A stretch of 64,000 bases of DNA from Saccharibacillus sacchari DSM 19268 (GCF_000585395.1 NZ_KK073875.1:3914500-3978499); one strand, 5' to 3'; positions 1-8,271 are shown, counted from the stretch's first letter. Notes: generated from the letters alone by a model not told the origin. Numbers and translations: made by a program.

Positions 1-1401
1 TGCCCGATATTGCTTCATGCCGACCCGAATTTGCGAAGTCTGTATAGGATTAAAGCGTAATACTCTAAGATGTCCTACAGTGCCACCTTCCGCAACAGAT
101 TGCCATTCGCCGTCAGTTTCCGCGTCGCTTCCTACTATTTTTGCAAACACTTCAAAAGCTTCAATCCGTTGTCCCGACGCCAGATGTTCTCCCAATCCCA
201 ACGTATCGATCCACTGCGGCTGTTCCAACGTTAATTCAATCCAGGGCTCAATGTCACTCTTTTCCGGTTGCCAGAATGAAGAGGCTTCGCCGGAGTGACT
301 CGATAAGACGGCTTCCACGGAAACCTGGCCGCTAGACGTTCGTAAGGTCGCCCCCTGCATCAACGAAGTATCTTGAAGCTGTGAGATTCTCCGCCCCAGG
401 TCCTCCAGCGCCAAACGATCCGGCCTAGCGATACGTCCCTGCGCATCGGGCGGTATATTGAGCAGGAACGTCGCATTGCCTCCAACCGCATTCAAATAAA
501 TCCCGAACAACTCTTCGCCGCTTCGAACCTGGTCGTCTTCTTCCTGATGGTAGAACCAACCCGGACGAATCGAAGTGTTCACCTCGGCTGGGTACCAGAC
601 CCATTCGCCGTCATACGCCGCAATGGCCTTCCTGCTGCCCAAGTCTTCTTCCATCGAATTGAAAGAACGCGAGAACTCCCCATCGTCGGCCTGCTGCGAC
701 TTCTCGGCCGTCTTTTCGGCATCGCGCAGCGGCGCGGGCACGACGCTCCATTCCTGCTTCCTCGTCTGCCCCGCCTCGTTGCCGACCCAGCGAATATCCG
801 GCCCGCATACGCTGATCACGCAACCCGGCTGCAAACGGCGAATCACTTCATAGTAACGCTCCCAGTCATAAAATTGCTTTTTTCCGTTGGGACCTTCTCC
901 GTTCGCTCCATCTAGCCAGACGCAGCCGATCTCGCCGTAATTCGTTAGCAGCTCCGTCAGCTGATCGATATAAAAGTCGTCGTAAGCTTCGCCTTCTCCA
1001 TAGCTGCTCTCCGTCCGATCCCAAGGAGAAAGGTAGACCCCAAACTTCAATCCGTATTTCTGACAGGCCCCCGATACTTCCCGCACCAGATCGCCTTTGC
1101 CGTCGCGCCAAGGAGTGTAGGCAACGGTATGTTTCGAGTATTCGCTCGGCCACAGACAGAATCCGTCATGATGCTTACAAGTCAAGATCACCGCCCGCAT
1201 ACCGGAACGTGCAAGAATCGCTATCCATTCCTCCGCATCGAGCGACTGCGGGTCGAAGATCGATAGGTCCTCATGGCCTTCGCCCCATTCGCGCCCGGTC
1301 ATCGTATTCATTCCGAAATGAATAAATCCATAGAACTCCAACCGCTGCCAAGCGAGTTGTCTTGCCGATGGAGCCACTTTCGCGATGTCATGCAAGTCCA
1401 T
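1..1401 (-). CDS. Alpha-L-fucosidase-like glycoside hydrolase (GH29), C-terminus cut by window edge
   Basis: The reading frame is open from an ATG at 1401 to the window edge, giving 467 residues with no stop, so the C-terminus lies outside. The start has a GGAAGGGAAG-type ribosome site 8-10 bases upstream. The N-terminal part reads like a GH29 barrel: FIHFGMNT near residue 27, CKHHDGF at 75-81 and VWLDG at 161-165, where Asp164 fits the GH29 catalytic nucleophile. Residues after about 340 are beta-rich (PWIELTLEQPQWI) and resemble the start of a carbohydrate-binding F5/8-type domain. No signal peptide is visible, so a cytoplasmic enzyme acting on imported fucosyl-oligosaccharides is likely. 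It is transcribed divergently from the GH30-like gene, which suggests a small glycan-use locus. The family call is firm; the exact substrate is not. Confidence 0.85.
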   Translation of the reverse strand, partial: MDLHDIAKVAPSARQLAWQRLEFYGFIHFGMNTMTGREWGEGHEDLSIFDPQSLDAEEWIAILARSGMRAVILTCKHHDGFCLWPSEYSKHTVAYTPWRDGKGDLVREVSGACQKYGLKFGVYLSPWDRTESSYGEGEAYDDFYIDQLTELLTNYGEIGCVWLDGANGEGPNGKKQFYDWERYYEVIRRLQPGCVISVCGPDIRWVGNEAGQTRKQEWSVVPAPLRDAEKTAEKSQQADDGEFSRSFNSMEEDLGSRKAIAAYDGEWVWYPAEVNTSIRPGWFYHQEEDDQVRSGEELFGIYLNAVGGNATFLLNIPPDAQGRIARPDRLALEDLGRRISQLQDTSLMQGATLRTSSGQVSVEAVLSSHSGEASSFWQPEKSDIEPWIELTLEQPQWIDTLGLGEHLASGQRIEAFEVFAKIVGSDAETDGEWQSVAEGGTVGHLRVLRFNPIQTSQIRVGMKQYRA

Positions 1402-1536
1402 TACGGCACTTCCCTTCCTTTAAAAAGATTCACTCCAAAAGCATAACCGATCTGCCCGAAAGATGCGCGTTTTCAGAGCGAGACGAACGATTCCCGGTTA
1501 TACTATAGAAGAATTCGAATCTGAAGGAGGCGAATC
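1402..1536. promoter_or_regulatory. Divergent promoter region between GH29 and GH30 genes
   Basis: This 135-base gap separates two genes transcribed away from each other and must hold both promoters. On the plus strand TATACT (about 1500-1505) is a good -10 candidate, ahead of the ribosome site GAAGGAGG at about 1521-1528 of the GH30-like gene. No obvious operator palindrome or cre box was seen. Confidence 0.4.
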
Positions 1537-2982
1537 ATGGGTAACGAACAAGCCGAAAATGCTGCCGTATCCTCGATCGAGGTCGATCTGTCCGTCAAGC
1601 ATCAGACTTTTGAAGGTTGGGGAACGTCTCTTGCCTGGTGGGCCAACGTTCTGGGCGGTTGGAGCAAGGCGCGCAGACGCGAGATTGTGGAAAAGCTGTA
1701 TGCTGCGGAATCCGGAATCGGGATGAACATCGCTCGTTACAATATCGGAGGAACCAAAGATGCGGACGATCCTTTTTTGGACTACGGCAAAGCGATTTTA
1801 TCTTTTCAAAACGAAGACGGAAGCTGGGACTGGTCGCGAGACGCGAACCAGCGGGAGATCATGCGGTTGATTCGCGATATGACCGATGAACCGATCTTTG
1901 AAGCCTTTTCCAACTGTCCGCCCTGGTGGATGACTCTTGCGTACGATCCGCAGCATCCGAACGGCGCGCAAGGCGCGACGACGGGAGGCATCGACGGCGG
2001 AGATAACTTAAAACCCGGCTCGGAACGCGAATTTGCTCGTTATTTAGTCGAGGTTGTCCGGCATTTTCGAGATGAGCATGGGCTTACGTTCCGTACGCTG
2101 GCTCCGTTCAACGAACCCGTCGCAGGCTGGTGGAAGCATCGGATTACGAAGCAAGAAGGCGCGCAAATTCTGCCCGGGCAGCAGCAAATCGTGATCCGTG
2201 AGGCTGTTGAAGCTTTGCGGGAAGCCGGGCTTTCGGATACATCGGTCAGCGCATCGGACGAATCCTTTGTCGAGATGGCGCTGAATACATGGAATGCTTT
2301 CTCGCCTGAGATAAAAGCGCTGATTCCGCAAGTGAACACCCACACGTACAATGATTCAGGCTATGACCCAGAAAATTTCATGAAGACGGTTACATCTGAT
2401 GGGAAAAAGCTTTGGATGTCTGAAGTTGGCTTTGAAAATGGAGCTCACCCGACAGATGATCCTCATTCGATGATCGGCGCAATACGGTTGGTTCAAGGCA
2501 TCACCAAGGATTTGAAAATCATGCGTTCTGAAGCCTGGGTATACTGGCAAGCGGTTGAAAGCAATGTCAGCACGTGGGGATTGATCTTTGCTCCGTTTGA
2601 GCATAATGAATCAGAGTCTTACTTCATGTACAAGCAATATTATGCACTCGGTAATTACAGTACATTCATTCGTCCGGGAAGCATTATTGTTCATAACGAC
2701 GGCGAAAAATCGCTTGCGGCGTTTGACCCTGCTGCAAATCGTCTGACGATCGTAACGTACAACGACGGGGATGCGGAAACGGTAAGCTACTCTTATCAAT
2801 TGCAAGGACTTGCTTCGTTCGGCAATGGCGCACCGCTTCAAGCACGCATATACCGGACGAGCGCAGAAGAAAATCTGGCGGAGCTGGAGTCCATAACGCT
2901 GGAAAAGGGAAGCTTCACGGCTGAGGCTATTCCGGGATCTGTGACCACGTATGTAATCGATCAGGTGGCGGCAACAACATAA
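1537..2982 (+). CDS. GH30-family glycoside hydrolase (endo-beta-1,6-galactanase-like)
   Basis: A 481-residue protein with the GH30 plan: an N-terminal strand with the FEGWGTSLAWWA motif (about residues 25-36), a TIM barrel, and a C-terminal beta domain. The acid/base is probably Glu193 in FNEP and the nucleophile Glu296 in WMSEVG. The GTSLAWWANVLGGW signature is that of the GH30 branch that includes beta-1,6-galactanases; the substrate here is inferred. No signal peptide is seen. Start ATG follows GAAGGAGG by 8 bases, and a strong terminator follows the stop. It is divergent from the GH29 gene. Longer upstream starts overlap the divergent promoter and were not chosen. Confidence 0.82.
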   Translation: MGNEQAENAAVSSIEVDLSVKHQTFEGWGTSLAWWANVLGGWSKARRREIVEKLYAAESGIGMNIARYNIGGTKDADDPFLDYGKAILSFQNEDGSWDWSRDANQREIMRLIRDMTDEPIFEAFSNCPPWWMTLAYDPQHPNGAQGATTGGIDGGDNLKPGSEREFARYLVEVVRHFRDEHGLTFRTLAPFNEPVAGWWKHRITKQEGAQILPGQQQIVIREAVEALREAGLSDTSVSASDESFVEMALNTWNAFSPEIKALIPQVNTHTYNDSGYDPENFMKTVTSDGKKLWMSEVGFENGAHPTDDPHSMIGAIRLVQGITKDLKIMRSEAWVYWQAVESNVSTWGLIFAPFEHNESESYFMYKQYYALGNYSTFIRPGSIIVHNDGEKSLAAFDPAANRLTIVTYNDGDAETVSYSYQLQGLASFGNGAPLQARIYRTSAEENLAELESITLEKGSFTAEAIPGSVTTYVIDQVAATT

Positions 2983-2985
2983 CCA

Positions 2986-3030
2986 AAAAGACCTTATCCG
3001 CACCCTACGTGTCGGAAAAGGTCTTTATTT
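2986..3030 (+). terminator. Rho-independent terminator of the GH30-like gene
   Basis: Stem AAAGACCTT..CCG pairs with CGG..AAGGTCTTT around a 12-base loop, followed by a T-rich tract. It starts 4 bases after the GH30-like stop codon. Confidence 0.85.
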
Positions 3031-3104
3031 ATTGCGATTCACGGGTCATCAAACCTCGCTTTGTTCCTTGGGGATTTGATTTGCTTACGAGTCGAACCGT
3101 TAAC

Positions 3105-3509
3105 TTATTGTCCGGCGAAAAAGGCTTCGTTACCCGAATAGAAGTATCCGGTCGTATCGCTGAATACCACATAGTCGATGCAATTCAGGGGTACGACGGT
3201 ACGTTGTCCATATTCGACGCTCAATACGATATGGTCGCTACCCGCCGCTTCAAGTCGTCCTTCAACCGAAGTTGACGTAAATCCGATATTCATTCCGGGT
3301 ACGATGTAAAAAGTGCCTGTGCGTCCCAGATTATTTTGCAACGTAGAGATTACGTTGGGTTGTTCATAATTGGTTTGCGGAATGGACGCTTCGATCATCG
3401 GCGATCCGGATCTGGCCAACGGATTACGGAACCCTGCGCCGCCTCTTCCTGCCATGCCGTTCATGCCGCTGCTAATCCGATAGGTCACGGGTGAATAGGA
3501 ATATTCCAT
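3105..3509 (-). CDS. gerQ: GerQ-like spore coat protein
   Basis: A 134-residue protein. The chosen ATG at 3509 has a perfect CGAGGAGGG ribosome site; the frame stays open upstream to 3824, but that extension runs through a dispersed repeat and is not credible. The N-terminal half is low-complexity and rich in Gly, Met and Arg. The C-terminal part (NVISTLQNNLGRTGTFYI, GRLEAAGSDHIVLS, NCIDYVVF) matches the pattern of GerQ/YwdL. In Bacillus that inner coat protein is crosslinked by transglutaminase Tgl and is needed for CwlJ localisation. In B. subtilis gerQ lies beside cwlJ; no cwlJ is seen here. Role in the spore coat is inferred from family resemblance. Confidence 0.6.
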   Translation of the reverse strand: MEYSYSPVTYRISSGMNGMAGRGGAGFRNPLARSGSPMIEASIPQTNYEQPNVISTLQNNLGRTGTFYIVPGMNIGFTSTSVEGRLEAAGSDHIVLSVEYGQRTVVPLNCIDYVVFSDTTGYFYSGNEAFFAGQ

Positions 3510-3720
3510 ATGAATCCCTCCTCGTTTTTGCGCGGATGTCCGCGAGTGGATAAAAATATGTTCACGTCCGCCCGGCTGTATCGTCCATTTAGAGAAGGTG
3601 AAATTGCGATTAGAGTACAATTCATGCTTTATATCCTTACTATTACCCGAGAGACGCAAAGGGCAAACCTTATTTTTACATCGAATATGGCAAAAAAGTG
3701 AAGAAGGAGCTAGAAATGGC

Positions 3721-3875
3721 GCTGCGGGAGAAATTACAAGCATAGGCTTCCGAAGTGCATTTCTTCGAAATGCTTCACAATCCGCTGTCTCGCCTGAGAA
3801 TTTTAGAGTTGACCATAGGTGCAACTCTAAAATTCTCAGGCTTAAAGGCGTCTTTCACTGAATTACTCCCTCCGC
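3721..3875 (+). repeat. Dispersed structured repeat, copy 1
   Basis: Runs from GCTGCGGGAGAAATT to the 3' end CTCCCTCCGC. The ends are complementary (GGGAGAAATT with AATTACTCCC, one mismatch). Inside are the conserved hairpin GCATTTC-TTC-GAAATGC, the block CGCTGTCTC, and a long hairpin with 19-base perfect arms beginning CCTGAGAATTTTAG. It is in the gap between the gerQ-like gene and the SDR terminator, with no coding sense of its own. Confidence 0.85.
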
Positions 3876-3932
3876 TAGTTGTAGCGGCAGGAGGAATAAA
3901 AGAACAAAAGAATAAAACATAAAACGATTAAA

Positions 3933-3955
3933 GGCCTGCGCAAGATGCGCAGGCC
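3933..3955 (-). terminator. Terminator of the SDR gene
   Basis: Perfect hairpin GGCCTGCGC / GCGCAGGCC with a 5-base loop, followed on the minus strand by a T-rich tract. It is 28 bases downstream of the SDR stop codon. Confidence 0.85.
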
Positions 3956-3982
3956 GCTTCGGTACGAAATGTTCATTCTTTA

Positions 3983-4729
3983 TTACTCGGCGTAAATCAT
4001 TTTCCGCGTCATTCCGCCGTCCAGGACCAATTCGGCTCCGGTCAGGAAGGTGTTGTCGGGGTGCGTGATGTACAGGCAGGCTCGGGCGACGTCTTCCGGG
4101 GTGCCTACTCTGCCTATCGGATGTTGCTCGTGATCCTCTTGGCGCAGCTTATCGTATTCCTTGGTTTCGATCCAGCCCGGGCTGATGCAGTTGACTTGAA
4201 TGCCGTCTCCTCCCAGCGAAACGGCTAGCGAATGGGTCAAAGCAAGGATCGCTCCTTTGGATGCCGCATAGGCTTCGAAATTGGGTTCGGACATGTGGGC
4301 GCGCGTCGAACATAAATTTACGACGGAGCCTTTTCCGTGCTTGCGCATATGCAAAGCGGCTTCCCGGGTTGCGAGGAACGTGCCGCGGACATTCGTATTC
4401 ATGACATCGTCCCATTCTTTGACGGTTAACTCATATGGAGACTTCCAAATCCCGAAGCCCGCATTGTTAATCAGGATATCAATTTGTCCGAAGGCTTCGA
4501 TCGTTTCTCGCATGAGCTGCGTAATATCCGATTCGTTGGAGACATCGCACGGAATGAAGATCGCTTCCCCGCCCGAATTGCGGATTTCCGCAGCTGCTGC
4601 GGCTCCTTCGGGTTCTTGCGTATCGGCGAGCACGACACGTGCTCCTTTTTCAGCATAACTTTTAGCGACAGCTTTTCCGATTCCTTGAGCGGCGCCGGTT
4701 ACGATCACCGTCATCGATTCAAAACTCAT
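3983..4729 (-). CDS. Short-chain dehydrogenase/reductase (SDR)
   Basis: A 248-residue classical SDR. The dinucleotide-binding motif TGAAQGIG is at residues 11-18, NNAG at about 87-90, and the catalytic Ser/Tyr/Lys set lies in LCST and YAASK (about 140-160). Asp in VLADT after the second strand suggests NAD(H) preference. The C-terminus ends in the usual FLTGAELVLDGGM pattern. It is monocistronic, with its own terminator. SDRs of this type oxidise sugars, polyols or acyl alcohols, and the substrate cannot be told from sequence. Confidence 0.85.
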   Translation of the reverse strand: MSFESMTVIVTGAAQGIGKAVAKSYAEKGARVVLADTQEPEGAAAAAEIRNSGGEAIFIPCDVSNESDITQLMRETIEAFGQIDILINNAGFGIWKSPYELTVKEWDDVMNTNVRGTFLATREAALHMRKHGKGSVVNLCSTRAHMSEPNFEAYAASKGAILALTHSLAVSLGGDGIQVNCISPGWIETKEYDKLRQEDHEQHPIGRVGTPEDVARACLYITHPDNTFLTGAELVLDGGMTRKMIYAE

Positions 4730-4804
4730 CTTCTTGTCAGCTCCCTTCCCATTCTCACTGCTTTATTATTACCCAAACGCCTTGCTGAAGGAAACCAAAG
4801 CAAA

Positions 4805-4834
4805 AAGTCCTTCGCGGGGTGAGGCGAAAGACTT
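4805..4834 (-). terminator. Terminator downstream of the Cys-rich peptide gene
   Basis: AAGTCyTTCGC pairs with GCGAAAGACTT across an 8-base loop. On the minus strand it is followed by TTTTTG. It separates the Cys-rich gene from the SDR. Confidence 0.75.
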
Positions 4835-4858
4835 AATGTCCGGCAAGCGGATTTATTA

Positions 4859-4874
4859 TGTGATTAAATTCACT
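4859..4874. promoter_or_regulatory. Second FNR/CRP-type box, 3' of the Cys-rich gene
   Basis: TGTGA-TTAAAT-TCACT matches the TGTGA-N6-TCACA half-sites in nine of ten positions. It lies between the stop of the Cys-rich gene and its terminator, about 130 bases upstream of the SDR start. Whether it acts on the SDR, on an antisense transcript or not at all is open. Confidence 0.4.
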
Positions 4875-4918
4875 TAATAGGGTGCAAAATATGTCTTCTG
4901 CACATCCGGGTGTCGGCG

Positions 4919-5101
4919 TTACGCGTAGTACATGTTCAGCAGTTGATTCGTTTCTGCATTTTCGTTCTCTTCGTTATTCAGCAGTCCTTGTTCAGCCCAG
5001 CAAGCCAAGCATTGTTCTTCGGTCTCGCAGAGATGTGCGTCTTCGCAGTTATAGCAAAGGTTCAGGTAGTTACGAGTCAGTTGAGCAGTTGCGGTGGTCA
5101 T
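4919..5101 (-). CDS. Cys-rich 60-residue protein of unknown function
   Basis: The ATG at 5101 has a GAGGAGTGA ribosome site; longer starts run into the regulatory region. The peptide has five cysteines at 16, 19, 25, 31 and 34 (CYNC and CLAC pairs) with His23 between, which suits a zinc or iron-sulfur knuckle, and an acidic C-terminal tail rich in Asn and Glu. No family was recognised. A perfect TGTGA-N6-TCACA box lies about 110 bases upstream, so expression under oxygen limitation through an Fnr-type regulator is likely. Being small, Cys-rich and under such control, it could be a redox or metal-handling peptide; this is inference. Confidence 0.7.
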   Translation of the reverse strand: MTTATAQLTRNYLNLCYNCEDAHLCETEEQCLACWAEQGLLNNEENENAETNQLLNMYYA

Positions 5102-5200
5102 GTGGATCACTCCTCGATTTAATTTAAGTTTAGGGTTGTTTGAGTTGTCGTTTTGTTTTGTTGCATTCTTTATATTTAAAAAATAACAGATTTTTCGATT

Positions 5201-5228
5201 AGATAATGTGATTTTTTTCACATTATCT
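5201..5228. promoter_or_regulatory. FNR/CRP-type operator with perfect 11-base arms
   Basis: AGATAATGTGA - six T - TCACATTATCT is a perfect inverted repeat whose core is TGTGA-N6-TCACA, the published binding pattern of B. subtilis Fnr and relatives. On the minus strand a TATAAA -10 candidate is at about 5169-5174, so the box could sit close to the -41.5 to -52 activator position for the Cys-rich gene. Confidence 0.7.
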
Positions 5229-5273
5229 GAAATAAATTAAACTTTTCTGTTCGTTGTGTGGCTGACGTGCGAC

Positions 5274-5467
5274 GCTGCGGGAGAAATTACAAGCATAGGC
5301 TTCCGAAGTGCATTTCTTCGAAATGCTTCACAAGACGCTGTCTCACCCGGAAAGTTGAATTGGATTTGAATAAGGAATCTTTCCGGGTTCAAAGGCGTCA
5401 ACATAAAACTTAATGTTACCTCAGGTTTTCTTCGAAATCCTGTATTTCACTGAATTTCTCCCTCCGC
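5274..5467 (+). repeat. Dispersed structured repeat, copy 2
   Basis: Same 5' block as copy 1 (GCTGCGGGAGAAATTAC, the GCATTTC/GAAATGC hairpin, CGCTGTCTCAC). The variable hairpin here has the stem ACCCGGAAAG / CTTTCCGGGT, and the 3' end is TGAATTTCTCCCTCCGC, which pairs perfectly with GGGAGAAATT. About 40 extra bases before the 3' end form two further small hairpins (AACAT/ATGTT and CAGG..CCTG). Confidence 0.85.
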
Positions 5468-5600
5468 TTCTCCTTCGCTTTTTTATAAAAAGATAAAGGC
5501 GAAAAGCACAATAAATGCACTCATGCGATTTTACTGCATAAGTACACTTATTGTTCGAATTATTTTTTAAATAACATCGAAGTATTAGACAAAATAAAAA
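5468..5600. other. AT-rich gap without recognisable gene
   Basis: AT-rich spacer between repeat copy 2 and the terminator of the YCF48-like gene. I see no ORF with a ribosome site and no clear regulatory motif here. Confidence 0.5.
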
Positions 5601-5623
5601 GGTTGTCCTTATTTAGGACAACC
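5601..5623 (-). terminator. Terminator of the YCF48-like lipoprotein gene
   Basis: GGTTGTCCT / AGGACAACC hairpin with a 5-base loop, followed on the minus strand by TTTTTATTTT. Repeat copy 3 lies between the stop codon of the gene and this terminator, so the repeat would be transcribed in the 3' untranslated region. Confidence 0.8.
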
Positions 5624-5662
5624 CCACCCCCTAGAAAATCCCTTCCCGAAATGAAGCGTACA

Positions 5663-5811
5663 GCGGAGGGGAAAATTCAGTTCAATACGCCTTTGAACTC
5701 GGAAAACCTTCAACTTAAATTTCAATCTAGTTTTCCGAGTGAGACAGCGGATTGTGAAGCATTTCGAAGAAATGCACTTCGGAAGCCTATGCTTGTAATT
5801 TTCCCCGCAGC
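5663..5811 (-). repeat. Dispersed structured repeat, copy 3 (inverted)
   Basis: Read on the minus strand it has the same conserved block, but the ends are GCGGGGAAAATT and AATTTTCCCCTCCGC: the changes relative to copies 1 and 2 occur in both arms and keep the pairing. The variable hairpin stem is ACTCGGAAAAC / GTTTTCCGAGT. It lies in the 3' region of the YCF48-like gene in the same orientation. Confidence 0.85.
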
Positions 5812-5847
5812 GCCCAAGCATCTTTCAACGGACAGGGTTTTCTCGAA

Positions 5848-7137
5848 TCAAATCACATGCCATGTGACGCCGCCGTCCAACGTTTGCAGAAGCAGAGAAC
5901 GTCTCAATTCGGTTTTGCCGATCAGCAGCCAGCCGACTTGATCGTCGACGAATTGGACTTGGAAGATCTCGGGGTACTTCTCCATGTTTTCGACGAGTTT
6001 GTCGTTTTTGGGAAGTGCTTTCCAGTTTTGTCCGCCGTCGGTCGTGCGATAGAACTGCGAGCCGATCGGAATCCATCCTTTTAGACGATCGGTAAATACC
6101 GGAGCAATTTGCAGATTGAGCGATTCCTGGACAGGAAGCTTGAAAGCCACGTGTGTCCAAGCTACTCCGTTATTTTGCGTGAAATAACCATGATATTGGA
6201 CGTTGTCGCGCTGCTTGCAGCCTACGGCTACCCAGGAACCTGCCGAGGTCTCGTACGCTTGCGGTTTCCCGCTTACGTAAGCATCGCAACTGCCGATCGG
6301 ATTTTCTTCTCCCGCGAAAAACGACGAGGATTTAAACCAGTTGCGTCCGGCGTCTTTGGTTCGATAAAGCGCAGGGCGTCCCAGTTCCAGCATCGTGGCA
6401 TAGCCGCTGCCGTTGGACTCGAAATGAATGCCCGATACGTAGCCGATATCCGGTAACGGATTTCCCGAACCACTCGGTTGGAAATCGCTTGCGGTACGCA
6501 TGACCGTATTCCAACTTTCTCCCCCGTCCAACGTCCGATAGAGCGTCTTATCCTCGCGGCCCGCAGTGGAAGACGTTTTGGTTGTCAGCAGCCAGCCGCG
6601 GTCGTTATCGCTGAAAGATAACGCAACAGGCAATTCGTCGGTACGTCCCAATGTCGCAAGCGCCCAGTTCTCTCCGCCGTCGGAGGTGCGCAGAACGAGC
6701 GTTTCTTCGGCGATTCCCGCACTGCGGACAATCCAGCCGTGCTTCGTATCCGTGAAAAAGATTTCTTTTCCGTACTCGGGCACATTGGAGAACGTCACTT
6801 GTTCGGAAGGCGACAAAGGCGTCCAGTTCTTGCCGTTATTTTCGGTTAAGTACATCCGAAGCGCGCTTCGGGTAAGCCCCCAAGCCATTCCGGTCTTCCC
6901 GTCAAATAGATGCATCTCCGTTAACCGGGTCTGCACCACGTATTCTTCATATTGATTGGCGCTGCCGCCCTCTTCGGGTTCGACAAGCGTAATTTCCTGG
7001 CCTCCATCATCATCGGCCGTATTCGTCTGCACTATCGGTTCGGATGCCGCGTCTTCGGTCGAAGAGTCGCTTGTGCATCCGGCCAGCACAATCAGCATAG
7101 CAAGCAGAGGCAGCAACACCTTTTGCCTGATCCGCAT
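5848..7137 (-). CDS. YCF48/BNR-repeat lipoprotein
   Basis: A 429-residue lipoprotein: the signal peptide ends in the lipobox LAGC (Cys about 21), followed by an acidic linker and then a beta-propeller with recurring Asp-box motifs of the form RTsDGGxNW (TSDGGENW, TLDGGESW, TKDAGRNW, TTDGGQNW, TLDGGVTW). This is the pattern of YCF48/sialidase-like propellers, known as assembly or sensor proteins. In Gram-positives such lipoproteins are tethered outside the membrane; the target here is unknown. A single gene with its own terminator and an ATG start. Confidence 0.78.
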   Translation of the reverse strand: MRIRQKVLLPLLAMLIVLAGCTSDSSTEDAASEPIVQTNTADDDGGQEITLVEPEEGGSANQYEEYVVQTRLTEMHLFDGKTGMAWGLTRSALRMYLTENNGKNWTPLSPSEQVTFSNVPEYGKEIFFTDTKHGWIVRSAGIAEETLVLRTSDGGENWALATLGRTDELPVALSFSDNDRGWLLTTKTSSTAGREDKTLYRTLDGGESWNTVMRTASDFQPSGSGNPLPDIGYVSGIHFESNGSGYATMLELGRPALYRTKDAGRNWFKSSSFFAGEENPIGSCDAYVSGKPQAYETSAGSWVAVGCKQRDNVQYHGYFTQNNGVAWTHVAFKLPVQESLNLQIAPVFTDRLKGWIPIGSQFYRTTDGGQNWKALPKNDKLVENMEKYPEIFQVQFVDDQVGWLLIGKTELRRSLLLQTLDGGVTWHVI

Positions 7138-7235
7138 TGCAGCCGCCCCCTTTGAGTTTCGAATAATGTCGCACGGAGCGCAATTCCTTCGTCATTATAG
7201 CATAAAAGGCCATAGCCTTCGCAACTGCGTTCGCC

Positions 7236-7922
7236 TCACCCTATCCAGAGGTAAATCGGGACGAACAATAATGAGGTGACGATTCCCGAAAGCCCCATGC
7301 CGAGCGCGCTGAAGCTGCCTGCCGTTTCCGATTCCTGCAAGCTGCGCGCCGTACCGAAACCATGCGCGGCGCTTCCCATCGCCAAGCCGAACGAGACGGG
7401 ATCCCGAAGACCGAGTCGATATAAAAAAGCCGGACCCAACACGCCTCCGAGAACGCCCGTTACGACGCTGAACATTACGGAGAGCTCCGGCGTTCCGCCC
7501 AGCGATCTGGAGATTTCGATTCCGATCGGCGAACTGACCGATTTCGGCAAAATGCTGAGCAGCACCTCATGCGAGCCGCGGGTGACGTATACGAGCAGTC
7601 CCGCGCTGACGATGCCCGTAATCGATCCCGCCAGCACGGAAACCGAGATTGTTTTGAGCCGCTCGCGAATCAGTTTGCGATGCTTGTAAATCGGCACCCC
7701 GAGCGCCACGGTCGCCGGGCCGAGCAGGCTCGTCAACAGCCCGACCTCGCCTTGAAAATCGGCGATCGGAAAGCGTACCAAAGCCAGAACAATCAGAATG
7801 ATCGCGCTGCTGCTCAGGATCGGATGCAGCCAAGGCAATCTCGTCTGGATCCCTCTGGCAAGAGCATAAGCGCCTATTGTTAAAGTAAGACCAAAAAGCG
7901 GATCATGCAGAAAGTTTTCCAT
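7236..7922 (-). CDS. lrgB: LrgB/CidB-type membrane protein
   Basis: A 228-residue membrane protein starting at ATG 7922 after AGAAGGAGG. It has multiple hydrophobic segments and the LrgB-family landmarks LLGPATVALGVPIYKHR, SILPKSVSSPIGIEIS and HGFGTARSLQE. In Staphylococcus and Bacillus LrgB/CidB acts with LrgA/CidA in controlling murein hydrolase activity; homologues also export pyruvate or glycolate. It overlaps the upstream lrgA by 20 bases, so the two are translationally coupled. Their divergent neighbour is lactate dehydrogenase, consistent with overflow metabolism. Confidence 0.88.
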   Translation of the reverse strand: MENFLHDPLFGLTLTIGAYALARGIQTRLPWLHPILSSSAIILIVLALVRFPIADFQGEVGLLTSLLGPATVALGVPIYKHRKLIRERLKTISVSVLAGSITGIVSAGLLVYVTRGSHEVLLSILPKSVSSPIGIEISRSLGGTPELSVMFSVVTGVLGGVLGPAFLYRLGLRDPVSFGLAMGSAAHGFGTARSLQESETAGSFSALGMGLSGIVTSLLFVPIYLWIG

Positions 7923-8271
7923 CCTGGGCAACCTCCTTCTGCTTCGGCTGCGTTTTCTTGGCAACCGTTCCGGTCACCCATAGCACGGCAAATGTACTTC
8001 CCACTATGCCAACCGCGATCGACACAGCATTGTTGCCAAGAAACGGAATCAGTGCCGCCGCTCCGATCACGTAGGGGATAAAAAATAGCAAAAGATGCCC
8101 CGTCAATAAGTTCGCGGCTTGTTCGACCCATTCCAACTTCACGACTTTTCCGAATAATGCAGCCAAAAACAACAACAAACCGATAACATTGCCCGGTAAC
8201 GGAAGATGCAACGCATCGTGCAGCAGCACGCCGGCCAGGCTGAATCCGAGCAGAATCGCAAACCCGCGCAT
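7903..8271 (-). CDS. lrgA: LrgA/CidA-type holin-like protein
   Basis: A 122-residue protein with four hydrophobic segments and the family pattern LPGNVIGLLLLF (here LPGNVIGLLLFLAAL) followed by a membrane segment with LLFFIPYVIG. It is the first gene of the lrgAB pair and overlaps lrgB. Start ATG follows AAGAGG by ten bases. A TATAAT -10 candidate on the minus strand is at 8338-8343. The C-terminus is Lys/Gln-rich and cytoplasmic. Confidence 0.87.
   Translation of the reverse strand: MRGFAILLGFSLAGVLLHDALHLPLPGNVIGLLLFLAALFGKVVKLEWVEQAANLLTGHLLLFFIPYVIGAAALIPFLGNNAVSIAVGIVGSTFAVLWVTGTVAKKTQPKQKEVAQDGKLSA

Noticed and set aside
3510..3824. N-terminal extension of the gerQ-like frame
   Set aside because: It runs through repeat copy 1, has no ribosome site, and the inner ATG has a perfect one.
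5603..5941. Plus-strand ORF over repeat copy 3
   Set aside because: It is a chance open frame over the repeat and over the end of the YCF48-like gene; no ribosome site.
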